Source: Halichoerus grypus
Lineage: Eukaryota; Chordata; Mammalia; Carnivora; Phocidae
Direction: 5' to 3'
DNA: 64,000 bases
Assembly: GCF_964656455.1 (NCBI RefSeq)
Contig: NC_135714.1
Span: 61,777,850 to 61,841,849, forward strand
In this document: positions 1-12,007 of the stretch, piece by piece
How positions within the stretch are numbered: the stretch's first letter is position 1
Layout of the letters: every line of letters starts with the position of its first letter
Notes under the pieces: model-generated
The model's input: the letters and a program-made list of their open reading frames with translations, nothing else
What the model was told of the DNA's origin: nothing
Database searches by the model: none
Translations under genes and position numbers: made by a program

Positions 1-208
1 GGCTTACATATATAATTGAGTCTGATGTTGTATTACTCCATGATCATAGACTGTAATACAATCAGAAAAACAGAACAGATTTCTGAGTTGCATCTGAGAT
101 CCAGCTCTGATTTGCTATGCGGTCCTAGTCAAAAAATCTTGAGTGCTCATAGGAGATCTCTACAGTTTTATTTCTATGAAAAAAGTTATCATTTAAAAGT
201 AACACATG

Positions 209-376
209 GGGGCGCCTGGGTGCCTCAGTCGTTAAGCATCTGCCTTCAGCTCAGGTCATGATCCTGGGGTCCTGGGATCGAGCCCCGTGTGGGGAGCCTG
301 CTTCTCCCTCTCCCACTCCCCCTGCTTGTGTTCCGTCTCTCTCTGTCAAATAAAGTCTTTAAAAAAACAAATAAAT
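209..376 (+). mobile_element. SINE (CAN-SINE/SINEC type)
   Basis: A tRNA-Lys-derived carnivoran SINE. It starts at the GGGGCGCCTGGG head, passes through a CT-rich block and ends in an AATAAA/A-rich tail. It is flanked by an exact 14-bp target-site duplication (AAAAGTAACACATG at 195-208 and 377-390), so both ends are well defined. Such elements are non-autonomous and are mobilised by L1 proteins. Confidence 0.95.
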
Positions 377-484
377 AAAAGTAACACATGACTTTTATTT
401 TTGATCATGACAGATATTTTTTTCTCTACTATGGATCACATTTTCCTGTTTATTTTCATGTATAGTAATTTTTTATTGTATGCT

Positions 485-690
485 GAATATACTAGAATAC
501 TACTTAGCAATAAAAGGAACTATAAATAACTTTAAAAATCAGAAGAAACAAATGAAAAATAAATAGCAAGATGTAGATGTAACTCAAACCAAACCAATAA
601 TTACATTAAATGTAAACAGTCTCAACACTCCAAGTAAAAGGCAGCAATTGACAGATTAGATTAAAAACAAGACCAAACTATATGCTATCT
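485..690 (+). mobile_element. Ancient L1 ORF2 fragments
   Basis: Two degraded pieces resemble L1 ORF2 in sense orientation. One near 485-525 matches the late ORF2 stretch around GGAATACTACTTAGCAATAAA. The other at about 585-690 matches the start of ORF2, the endonuclease region encoding roughly NVNSLNTPSKRQQLTD. The order is not that of a normal L1, so they are separate relics or a rearranged one. Family is uncertain (L1M-like). Confidence 0.5.
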
Positions 691-972
691 ATATTGGTTG
701 GCTAGGGCTGCATAAACAAAACACCACAGACTGAATAAGCTTAAACAACAGAAACAGTTGTTTTTTTTTCCCACAGTTCTTAGACCTGAGGCCTCTCTCC
801 TTGGCTTGCAGATGGCCACCTTCTGACTTTGACCTCATATAGCCTTTCTCTGTGCTTAAGCATCCCTGCTATCTCTTCCTCTTCTTGTAAGGACATTTGT
901 CCTATTGGATTAGGACCCCACCCTTGTGACCTCATTTAACAGTAAGTACTGCTTTTAAAAGCTCCATTTCCA
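683..972 (-). mobile_element. MLT1-like (ERVL-MaLR) LTR relic
   Basis: The stretch reads like the reverse complement of a mammalian apparent LTR of the MLT1 group. Recognisable blocks are GGCTAGGGCTGC, TTAAACAACAGAAAC, GCCTCTCTCCTTGGCTTG and TTGGATTAGGACCCCACCC followed by GACCTCATTTAAC. It is diverged and is broken at about 972, where SINE sequence begins. The assignment is from memory of the family and a repeat-library search would settle it. Confidence 0.6.
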
Positions 973-1032
973 GGGGCAACTGGGTGGCTCAGTCGGTTAA
1001 GAGACTGACTCTCGACTGAAGTCTAGATTCAT
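973..1032 (+). mobile_element. SINE 5-prime fragment
   Basis: The head of a CAN-SINE (GGGGCAACTGGGTGGCTCAG, then GGTTAAGAGACTGACT) runs for about 60 bp and then stops without the CT-rich body or A-tail. The rest of the element has been deleted. It cuts into the LTR relic upstream. Confidence 0.75.
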
Positions 1033-1882
1033 TTTTTTAATATGGATTTCATTAACTTACTTTTTAGAAGCTGAAGATATCTTTCTGCCATGCACTTTCC
1101 TTAAACGAACACACAAAAACTGCTGCAAGGAAATTCTATATTTTTTGTATTAAACATAATAAACAATCTTAATATTTGTATCAGTTATGATTAGGTTTGC
1201 CTGTGTGTAACAGAGATTAGAAAAACAGTGATTCAAGAGAGCTAGATAGTTCTTTCTCTTTCACATAAAAGTAGAGGAGAATAGACAGTCCCAAGCTTAT
1301 ACAGTACCTGAATAGTCATCAGAGACTCAGGCTCCTTCTAACTTCTTTGCCATCCCTAAGCTGTTACCCTCATTCTCATAATCCCATGTGTGGGTGGATA
1401 TCTAACCAATATGCCCATGTTCCCAACAACAAGAGAGAGGAAGGAAAAAAAGCATTTGAGCACCTTTCAGGTGACTTACCAGAAATTCCATTTATATATC
1501 ATAGGTCAGATTTTACTCATTTCATCACATCTAACTACAAATGAGTATTTTAGCAAGGTGGTTAAGTGACCAACTAAAAGTTAGGGTTCTATTGAGAGGA
1601 AGAGCAGTTAATACAAGAAGTACTTAGTACTCTCCTGAATGGTGTACAGCACCCTGACACTTTAGAAAAAATGTGCAACCATTCAACCTTAAACAAAACA
1701 AAACAACTCATAAGCTTTTCTTCTTGGACAAAATCCCTCACATTTGTTTTTCTTTAATTTTCAATTAATCTTTTAAGTATTTCAATAAATCTTCTCCACA
1801 ACGTAATGCCAATTAGAAGAAAGGTCATTTTCCTTACTTTGGCATCACTTGTATCCTTCCATAGCCTGTTAAAAGAAGCTTT
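1033..1882. other. No recognised feature
   Basis: AT-rich intergenic sequence. I see no gene, repeat family or long coding frame that I can support. Confidence 0.6.
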
Positions 1883-1898
1883 AGAAAAAGTGTGACAG

Positions 1899-2096
1899 TG
1901 GTCGCCTGGGTGGCTCAGTCGTTAAGCATCTGCCTTCAGCTCAGATCATGAACCCAGGGTCCTGGGATCGAGTCCCACATCGGGCTCCCTGCTCCGCGGG
2001 AAGCCTGCTTCTCCCTCTCCCACTCCCCCTGCTTGTGTTCCCTCTCTCGCTGTGTCTCTCTCCGTCAAATAAATAAAATCTTGAAAAAAAGAAAAA
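1899..2096 (+). mobile_element. SINE (CAN-SINE/SINEC type)
   Basis: A full-length tRNA-Lys-type SINE with an A-rich tail, flanked by an exact 16-bp target-site duplication (AGAAAAAGTGTGACAG at 1883-1898 and 2097-2112). Confidence 0.95.
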
Positions 2097-2445
2097 AGAA
2101 AAAGTGTGACAGCAAACAGCCCTGTGTGGAGAGAGGCTATTTATTTAATACACACAAGGAAATGACCCCAATAAGAACTGAATCTAAAGAAAAAAGGCAT
2201 CTGATATCATTCCCAACCTCAATTTTCCCTAAAACAGGTTTCACAAAATCTTAGAGGGATTAAAAACCCAGTTAAGTACTCTATAGTACTTCATGACACA
2301 TATATCTCCATATTCCACTTGACTTTGTTTTGTTATTGCTGTTTTTTTTTTTTTAATTTCTCCTTGGTCTCTAAGACCAAATAATCTTTGAATTTCAACT
2401 GCTGCTTAAAACTGTTGACAAAAATGGTCATATAGAGGAGAGAGG

Positions 2446-2456
2446 CAAGATGGCGG
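2446..2456 (+). promoter_or_regulatory. YY1-like site at L1-A 5-prime end
   Basis: CAAGATGGCGG lies about 12 bp inside the element. A YY1 site at this position helps set the transcription start in human L1. The same motif occurs at the start of L1-C (27009-27019), L1-G (52196-52206) and L1-H (55088-55098), mostly as CAAGATGGTGG. In L1-F (39442-39452) the ATGG core is changed to ATGT. Function here is inferred from the human element. Confidence 0.6.
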
Positions 2457-3853
2457 AAGTGTAGGGAACCTCATTTCATCTGGTCCCTTGAATTTAGCTA
2501 GAAAACTATCCAGTGATTCTGAACACCTATGAATTCAACCTGAGATGTAAGAAAAGAATTACTAGAATTCTACAAGTAGAAAAGCGACCACTTTCTGGAA
2601 GGTTGGAGGTGCAGAGAAGTGAATCTGAGGGCATATATTGGAAGATAAATGGTGGGTACAGAGAGCCTCCATAAGCTGGCTACCAGAAAGTGATGGAGCC
2701 CCAGAGGGCAAAATCAGAACCCTTAGAAATCTGCTCCAGTGAAAGACATCCCTGCCTGAAAGGTGCTCAGGTGGTAAAGCAGGACAGAATCCTAGGGGAC
2801 AGTGTAGTCTCAGGATCCCGAGGATCATAGAAAAGGGGGGGGGGCGCCTGAGCTGGCAGAGTTCCCAAGCATTGGGTCAGGGAAACTAGCTATGGTCAGC
2901 TCGGTTTGCCATAAACTGTGACCCACAGCCTGATTAGGTGACCACTCTCCATGCAAGGGCTCAGCAAAGGGTAGAAACACAGCGACCCTCCACCTTCCCC
3001 TGGGAGGATCTGTGTGGGCACACATGGCAGGAGTCTGCAGAGTTTGGTGCAGACAAAAGTGAAAACGGCTTTTCCCTGAGGGTTTACTGAAGAGAGGGGG
3101 CTGTGATCTTTCAGCTCCAGGGCTGGAGATCAGGGTGCAGCCATTTTTATTTTCATCTTCTAAAGCAATTCAGAAAGCCTTCAGGGAATAAAAGCCACAT
3201 AGAGCAACCAGAAGCAGCTTACACTGAGCCCAGCCCACTGCCAAGTGGCGGTGCAACTCTGCTCAGGAAAGATACCAGAGAATCAATGCAGCAGCCCCTT
3301 CCCCAGAACACCAGCTGGAACAGAAGGTGAATACCAAGTTTACTGAGCACACAGAACTGCAAAACTCCAGTGATAGGGGAAAACAGTATATAGAATTTTT
3401 CTCATGATTCTTTTCTTTCAGTTTAAAATTTTCCTTCTCTCTTTTTTCTCTTTTTCCTTTTCAACTAGTGTCTTATTTTGTCAACTCTTTCTTTTTAAGT
3501 CCTTTTTTAACTTTCATTTTTACATTTACATTTTATAGATATACTCTTCATTTTTGGCTTCCATTCACTACATTCAATTTTATTTTAGTATATATATCAG
3601 TTTTGCTTCCTTTACGGTTTTGGGATTTAGTGTCTTCTAACAAACAGACCAAAATACACCCAGGACCAAGTAGATCACCTGGTTTTGTCCACCTGAGAGA
3701 CTATATTCTCTTCCCCGCCCCCCCCCCTTTTTTTCTTTTTCCTTTCTTTTTTGGTTTCTGACCTCTTCAGATTTGTCTAATGTGTATTGCATTTCGGTCA
3801 TGGTTGATATTTTTGATTTTGTTCTCTTGTTCATCCATTCTTCTCTGGGCAAA

Positions 3854-4743
3854 ATGACTAGAAGGAGGAACTCACAAGAAAAGAAAGAACCAGAGGTAAT
3901 ACTCTCTCCCACAGATCTAATCAATATGGATACAAGTAAAATGTCAGAGCTGGAATTCAGGATAATGATTATAAAGTTACCAGCTGGATCTGAAAAAAGC
4001 ATAAAAGACACTAGAGAATCTCTTAGTGTGGAAATAAAATCTAATCAGGCTGAAGTTAAAAATGCTTTAACTGAGATGCAGTCTAAAATAGATGCTCTAA
4101 CAGCTAGGGAAAATGAGGCAGAAGAGAGTCAGTGACATAGAAGACAAGATGATGGAAAGGAAGGAAGCTGAGGAAAAGAGAGAAAAACAAATAATCGACC
4201 ATGAGGGAAGGCCTTGAAAAATCAGCCATACCATAAAGTGAAACAATATTAGAATTATTGGGGTCCCAGAGGAAGAAGAAAAAGAGAGAGAAAGATAGAA
4301 GGTATATTTGAGTAAATCATACCTGAGAACTTCTCTAATCTGTGGAAGGAAAGAGGCATTCATGTCCAAGTGGCAGAGAGAACCCACCTCAAAATCAACA
4401 AAAATAGATAAATGCCCCAACATATAATAGTAAAGCTTGCAAATTTCAGAGATAAAGAGAAAATCATGAAAGCAGCTGGAGACAAGAGGTTTTTAACCTA
4501 CGGGGCTAGGAGCATTAGACTGGCAGCAGACCTATCCACAGAGACCTGGCAGGCCAGAAATGGCTGACATGATATATTTGGGGTACTAAATGAGAAAAAA
4601 CATGCAGCCAAGAATACTTTATCCAGCAAGCCTGTCATTAAAATAGAAGGAGAGATAAAAAAAACTTCCAGGACAAACAAGAACTAAAAGAATTTGTGGC
4701 CACTAAACCAGCCCTGCAAGAAATATTAAACGGGATCCTGTAA
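3854..4743 (+). pseudogene. L1-A ORF1p relic
   Basis: This is the relic of the L1 ORF1 protein, an RNA-binding chaperone that coats L1 RNA in the cytoplasm. It starts MTRRRNSQ, a start shared in position with the ORF1 relics of C, F, G and H. The N-terminal part is a charged coiled-coil-like stretch (KMSELEFRIMIIK, then ESLSVEIKSNQAEVKNAL). The frame breaks near 4120, where bases are missing from the usual GAGAGAATCAGTG. Further on, a TGA stands in the codon before NNIRIIG. The C-terminal block (ETWQAR) is recognisable, and the stop follows NGIL. A spacer of about 80 bp separates it from ORF2. Confidence 0.88.
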
Positions 4744-5310
4744 GTGAAGAGACAGCCCAAAAGTAACATAGACCAGAAGGGAACAGAGACAATCTACAGA
4801 AACAGGGACTTTACAGGTAATACAATGGCACCAAATTCTTATCTTTCAATAGTTACTTTGAATGTAAGTGTGCTAAATGCTCCAATCAAAAGACACAGGG
4901 TATCAGATTGCATAAAAAAACAAGAGCCATCCATACGCTGTCTACAAGAGACTCATTTTAGATCTAAAGACACCTCCAGATTGAAAGTGAGGGGGTAGGA
5001 AACCATTTATCATGCTAATGGACCTCAAAAGATACCTGGGGTAGCAATCTTCATATCGCACCAATTAGATTTTAAACCAAAGACTGTAGTAAGGGATGAA
5101 GAGAAACACTATATCATATGTAAAGGGTCTATCCAACAAGATGATCTAAAAATTGTAAACATTTATGATCCTAACTTGGGAGCAGCCAATTATATAAACC
5201 AATTAATATCAAAATTAAAGAAACACATTGATAATAATACAATAATAGTAGGTGACTTCAACACCCCAATCACTGCAACAGACATGTCATCTAAGCAGAA
5301 GATCAACAAG

Positions 5311-5779
5311 GTGTAAGAGAATGGTCCAGTTTCATTCTTCTGCATGTGGCTGTCCAATTTTCCCAGCACCATTTATTGAAGAGACTGTCTTTTTTCCATT
5401 GGATATTCTTTCCTGCTTTGTTGAAGATTAGCTGACCATAAATAGGTCAAGCAGAGAAAGACAATTATCATATGGTTCCACTCATATGTGGAATATAAGG
5501 AACAGTGCAGAGAACCATAGTGGAAGGGAGGGAAAACTGAATGGGAAGAAATCAGAGAGGGACACAAACCATGAAAGACTCTGGACACTGGGGAACAGAG
5601 GGTTACAAAAGGGAGGGGGTGGGGGAATGGAGTAACCAGGTGATGGGTATTAAGGAGGGCACATGTAATGAGCACTGGGTCTTATATGCAACTAATGAAT
5701 CATTGAACACTACATCAAAAACTAATGATGTACAATATGTTGGCTAATTGAACATAATAAAAAAATAAAAAATAAAAAA
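5311..5779 (+). mobile_element. Nested 5-prime-inverted (twin-primed) short L1
   Basis: A short L1 inserted in the endonuclease part of L1-A ORF2. Its first part (5311 to about 5443) is the reverse complement of the ORF2 region that reads FDKAGKN..W in sense copies. The second part (about 5447-5779) is the sense 3-prime end and 3-prime UTR with an A-rich tail. A 14-bp target-site duplication with one mismatch flanks it (AGAAGATCAACAAG at 5297-5310, AGAAGACCAACAAG at 5780-5793). This layout is typical of twin priming. Confidence 0.9.
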
Positions 5780-6337
5780 AGAAGACCAACAAGGAAACAA
5801 GGGCTTTGAATGACACACTGTACCAGTTGGACTTCACAGATATGTACGGAGCATTCCATCCTAAAGCAACAAATACACATTCATAAGTGCACATGGAATA
5901 CTCTCCAGAATAGATCATATCCTGGGTCACAAATCCAGAGTCAACTGGTACCAAAAGATTGGGATCATTCCCTGCATATTTTCAGACCACTATGCTTTGA
6001 AACTTGAACTCAATCACAAGAGGAAATTTGGAAAGAACTCAAACACTTGGAGGTTAAAGAGCATTCTGCTAAAGAATGAACAGGTCAACCAAGGAATTAA
6101 AGAAAAATTAAACAAGTTCATGGAAACAAATGAAAATGAAAACATAACTATTCAAAACCTTTGGGATACAGCAAAGGTGGTCCTAAGATGGAAGTACATA
6201 GCAATACAAGCTTTCCTCAAAAAATTAGAAAAGTCTCAAATACACAAGCTAACCTTACATCTAAAGGAGCTGGAGAAAGAATGGCAAATAAAGCCTAAGC
6301 CCAGCAGGAGAAGAGAATTAATAAAGATTAGAGCAGA

Positions 6338-6539
6338 CGGGGCGCCTGGATGGCTCAGTTGGTTAAGCGGCTGCCTTCGGCTCAGGTCATGATCCAAGGG
6401 TCCTGGGATCGAGTCCCACATCGGGCTCCCTGCTCTGCGGGGAGCCTGCTTCTCCCTCTCCCTCTGCTGCTTCTCTGCCTACTTGTGTTCTCTCTATCTC
6501 TCTGTCAAATAAATAAATAAAATCTTTAAAAAAAAAAAA
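6338..6539 (+). mobile_element. SINE inside L1-A ORF2
   Basis: A full-length CAN-SINE with a long A-tail, flanked by an exact 15-bp duplication (AAAGATTAGAGCAGA at 6323-6337 and 6540-6554). It interrupts ORF2 between the endonuclease and RT domains. Confidence 0.96.
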
Positions 6540-6920
6540 AAAGATTAGAGCAGAAATCAATGAAATAGAAACCAAAAGAACAGTAGAACAGATCAATGAA
6601 ACTAGGAGCTGGTTCTTTGAAAGAATTAATAAGATTGATAAACCCCTGGCCAGCTTTATCAAAAAGAAAAGAGAAAGGATCCAAGTTAATAAAATGAATG
6701 AAAAAGGAGAGATCACAACCAACACTGAAGAAATACAATAATAAGAACATATTATGTGCAACTATATGCCAACAAATTGTGCAATCTGGAAGAAATGGAT
6801 GCATTCCTAGAAACTTATAAACTACCAAAACTAAAACAGAAGAAATAGAAAACCTGAACAGACCCAGAACCAGCAAGGAAATTGAAGCAGTAATCAAAAA
6901 TCTCCCAAAACACAAGAGTC

Positions 6921-6956
6921 CAGGGCCAGATGACTTCCCAGGGCCAGATGACTTCC
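6921..6956 (+). repeat. 18-bp tandem duplication in ORF2 relic
   Basis: CAGGGCCAGATGACTTCC occurs twice in direct tandem. Other L1 copies in the window have it once. It adds six codons without shifting the frame. Confidence 0.9.
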
Positions 6957-8191
6957 CAGGGCATTTCTACCAAACATTTAAGAAGAATTAATACCTATTC
7001 TTCTGAATCTATTTCAAAAAATAGAAATGGAAGGAAAACTTCCAAACTCTTTCTATGATGCCAGCATTACCTTGATCCCCAAACCAGACAAAGACCCCAC
7101 CAAAAAGGAGAATTATAGACCAATATCCCTGATGAACATGGATGCCAAAATTGGATGCCTATTGGAAAGATCCTAGCCAATAGGATCCAACAGTACATTA
7201 AAAGGATTATTCACCATGACCAAGTGGGATTTATTACTGGCCTGCAAGGATGGTTCAACATTCACCAATCAATCATTGTGTACATTACATTAATAAAAGA
7301 AAGAACAAGAACCATATCCTCTCAAATGATGCAGAAAAAGCATTTGACAAAATACAGCATCCTTTCTTGATTAAAACTCTTCACAGTGTAGGGGAAGAGG
7401 GAACATACCTCGGTATCATAAAAGCCATCTATGAAAAGCCCATAGTGAATATCATGCTCAATGGGGAAAAACTGAGAGCTTTTCCCCTAAGGTCAGGAAC
7501 ACGACAGGAATGCCCCCTCTCACTACTGTTGTTCAATGTAGTACTAGAAGTTCTAGCCTCAGCAATCAGACAATAAAAATAAATAAAAGGCATTCAAATT
7601 GGCAAAGAAGTTAAACTCTCACTCTTTGCAGATGACATGATACTTTATGTGGAAAACCCAAAAGACTAAATCCGAAAATTGCTAGAACTCACGCAGGAAT
7701 TCAGCAATGTGGCAGGATATAAAATCAATGCACAGAAATCAATTGCATTTCTATACACTAACACTGAGACAGAAGAAACAGAAATTAAGGAATCTATCCA
7801 TTTACAATTGCAAAAAAACCATAGGATGCCTAGGAATAAATCTAACCAAAGAGGTAAAGGATCTATATTCTAAAAACTACAGAACACTTAAGAAAGAAAT
7901 TGAGGAAGACACAAAGAAATGGAAAAACATTCCACATTCATGGAATGGAAGAAAAAATATTGTTAAAATGTCTATGCTACCCAGAGCAATCTACACATTC
8001 AATGCAATCCCTATCAAAATACCATTGACATTCGTCACAGAGCTAGAACAAATAACTCTAAAATTTGTATGGAACCAGAAAAGTCCCCAAATAGCCAGAG
8101 GAATGTTGAAAAAGAAAATCAAACCTGGTGGCATCACAATGCCAGACTTGAAGTTATATTACAAAGCTATAATCATCAAGACAATATGGTA

Positions 8192-9200
<1,009 letters not shown>

Positions 9201-9253
<53 letters not shown>
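9201..9253 (+). repeat. (TG)n microsatellite
   Basis: About 26 TG units inside the late ORF2 region of L1-A. Most sense copies have a short TATATATA run here, so it probably expanded from that seed. Confidence 0.97.
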
Positions 9254-9255
<2 letters not shown>

Positions 9256-9651
9256 ATGATGGAATATTACTCAGCCATCAAAAATAATGAAGTCTTGCCA
9301 TTTTCAACGATGTGGATGGAAGTGGAGGGTATCATGCTAAGCGAAATGAGTCAATCAGAAAAAGACAAATAACATATGATTTCACTCATGTGGAATTTAA
9401 GAAACAAAACAGATGAACATAGGGGAAGGGAGGAAAAATAAAATAAGAGGAAAACAGAGAAGGAGGCAAACCATAAGAGACTCTTAACTATAGGGAACAA
9501 ACAGGGTTGCTGGAGGGGAGGTGGGTGGGGGGATGAGGTACTTGGGTGATGGGCATTAAGGAGGGCACTTGAAGTAATGAGCACTGGGTGTTGTATGCAA
9601 CTGATGAATCACTAAATTCTACCTCTGAAACTAATAATACAGTATATGTTA

Positions 9652-9781
9652 ATTAAATTGAATTTAAAAAATTAAAAAATAACCTCTACAATCCTATACA
9701 TCCCAAATCCTATACATCCCAAATTTAAATTGAATTTAAAAAAAATTAAAAAATAACCTGTACAATCCTATACAACCCAAA
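9652..9781 (+). repeat. Duplicated L1-A tail and flank
   Basis: A unit made of the L1 tail (TTAAATTGAATTTAAAAAATT) plus genomic flank (AACCTCTACAATCCTATACA) occurs at about 9652-9706 and again, with a few changes, at about 9723-9781. An extra partial copy of TCCTATACATCCCAAA lies between. The duplication must postdate the L1 insertion. Confidence 0.8.
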
Positions 9782-10930
9782 ACTTGCTGAATCCACTTTG
9801 GCAAATACTGTGTTAAAGGATACACATGAGATACTCAGGATTTGATGACTTGGAAAAGCAAACAAAGTAAAACTAATTTGCACCTATACAGGGGTTTATT
9901 TATCAATATTCTGAATAAAATCCAAGTCCCTAGTCACCTAGCTTCTGTACAGAATCATAGGAAGTGAAAACACAAATATGACTCCAGGTGCCTTGAGGAA
10001 TAGTACAGACCTTTATTGTTGGGGTTTTATATAGCATACCATGTAGAAATCGTCCCAATCATTTTCTCTAAATATCTACATTTCCTAAATGTCTACATTC
10101 ATCCAGTCATCAAAATATCTCCCCTGCTCTATTTTTATACATGTTTCTTCCACTATCTTGCTGCTCACCTCTGTTTGCTTCTTTCTTCATCTCCACTCTT
10201 TTTGGACCCATCTTCCAGCTGGTAGGAATTGCTAAGACTTGAGCCCACCTGATAGCTCTACTATTCCATTCTGGGGCAGCTGTGGAACCCAGAAGCTCCA
10301 GTCCCCTGTTTCTCTTGCTCTCGGAGCGGGGGGGGGGGGATAGAAGGGGAGCCCCTTGACAGTCCTCTTCTCACTTTTACTCTTAAAGCTTTTCTTATGA
10401 GGTTTTACAGTAGAGCAGTTTTAGTGATGAGTTCCCTGTTATCTATCAGAGACAACACTTCTAATTGCATTGAATGTCCCTGAAGGTATTTTAATTTTTT
10501 TAAAGTAGTGCTAACAGTTCCTTGTTATATCTGATTAAAGCCAATAAATATTCTCAAGGAATATTGACAAATTTTTGCAGATTCAAATCTATAAAATAGC
10601 TTCTATTCTGCACTAAAGGATTTCCCCTTTCTACTTCAAAAGGATGATAAATTAACCAGAACAGTGCGTCCTCACTCAGAGCTACAGAAGTTGAAATCAA
10701 TGAAGCTGAAAAATTAAGATAAAACTATAAATGTAGTGGAGTCCTGGTGTGGGAGATAATGGTACCCCAGAATGGAAGAGGAGTGCCATTGATCAATACT
10801 TCTTTAGCAGATAGTCAACATATATCTGAACAAACTGAATATGGGTTTAGACTCAACTGGCAACACCACCCCATCCTCCATCTCCACCCCAATCTATAAA
10901 TACACAAATTCTGATATGTTAACAGTTTTC
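9782..10930. other. No recognised feature
   Basis: Intergenic sequence with a short poly-G run near 10327. I see no supported gene or repeat. Confidence 0.6.
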
Positions 10931-10944
10931 TGGAAAAACATTTT

Positions 10945-11135
10945 TTAAAGATTTTATTTATTTATTTGACACAGAGAGAGAGAGCGATAGAGTGAACACA
11001 AGCAAGGGGAGTGGCAGAAGGAGAAGCAGGCTTCCTGCTGAGCAGGGAACCTGATGCAAGGCTTGATCCCAGGACCCTGGGATCATGACCTGAGCCGAAG
11101 GCAGACGTTTAACAACTGAGCCACCCAGGCGCCCC
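10945..11135 (-). mobile_element. SINE, minus strand
   Basis: Reverse-orientation CAN-SINE (AAGATTTTATTTATTT start, GAGCCACCCAGGCGCCCC end) with an exact 14-bp duplication (TGGAAAAACATTTT at 10931-10944 and 11136-11149). Confidence 0.95.
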
Positions 11136-11408
11136 TGGAAAAACATTTTAAGGAGATTTCTGAATCACAATTTCATCCATTCTGTCAATTTTACTGGAAA
11201 CTCCTGCCTTTTATTCCCATCTGCCTTTCTAATCTTATTTTTATTTTCCACTTTTTTTCCAATTGATATTATCATAATAATTCTTATGTTGTTACATAGT
11301 TTTTGTTACTTTCTCTCCAATGGCTGTATAATACTCATCAAATAGTTGTAGCATAATATACTTACCATTCCCCTATTATTGGGCATTTGTATTGCTCTAT
11401 TGGGTTGT

Positions 11409-11840
11409 GTATTAGTCAGGATAAGTTAGGTTATGCTATGGCAACAAACAGGTGCAAAATATAAGTTGTTTAAGAGACAAAGATTTATTCTTGCTAATGC
11501 AAAGTCATCTGTAGATCTAAATGGCTCTTTAGGGCACCTGTCCTCCATGCAAGGGCTCAGCTATCTAGGCTGCTTTGATCCTGTGGTTTTCTTCTCTGAG
11601 TCTCAATTATAGAGGTAGAGGAAGAAGGTTAGAGAGTTTATGTGGGCTTTCACTGCCATAGCCCAGAAGTAACACATACTTACTTTCTTCACAGCCCATT
11701 GGTCAGAACTAGTTACTTGTCCCTCTCTGACTGCAAGAGTACTGAGCACACGGAGCCAATAGAATAAGGAGCATGGGATGAGCTGATGGACTAGGGGTGT
11801 TGAGCATGGAGGGAGCTAATAGTCTATTGCATAAGCATTA
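11409..11840 (+). mobile_element. Ancient interspersed repeat, family unassigned
   Basis: The stretch begins TATTAGTCAGGATAAGTTAGG, followed by TGCTATGGCAACAAACA, then an AAAGATTTATT block and CATTGGTCAGAACTAGTTAC. This combination is familiar from old mammalian interspersed repeats, but I cannot name the family securely. Confidence 0.45.
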
Positions 11841-11867
11841 CTGTCTCTGCCTCAGGTTGTTTAGAAG

Positions 11868-11980
11868 ACCTTTTTTTTTTTTTTTTTTAAAGTAATCTCT
11901 ATGCCCAACATGGGGCTCAAATTCATGACTGAGAGATCAAAAGTCACATGCTTTACCAACTGAGTCAGCCAGGGAAGACC
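11868..11980 (-). mobile_element. Old SINE relic, minus strand
   Basis: A T-rich start, then AAAGTAATCTCTATGCCCAACATGG and a diverged end (CCAACTGAGTCAGCCAGG) mark an older member of the tRNA-derived carnivoran SINEs. No clear target-site duplication. Confidence 0.75.
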
Positions 11981-12007
11981 CCTTTTTTAGACTTTTATAT
12001 TTGCATT

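Noticed and set aside
209..260. tRNA-Lys gene
   Set aside because: The tRNA-like segment is the head of a SINE and recurs about twenty times with the same body and tail; it is not a free-standing tRNA gene.
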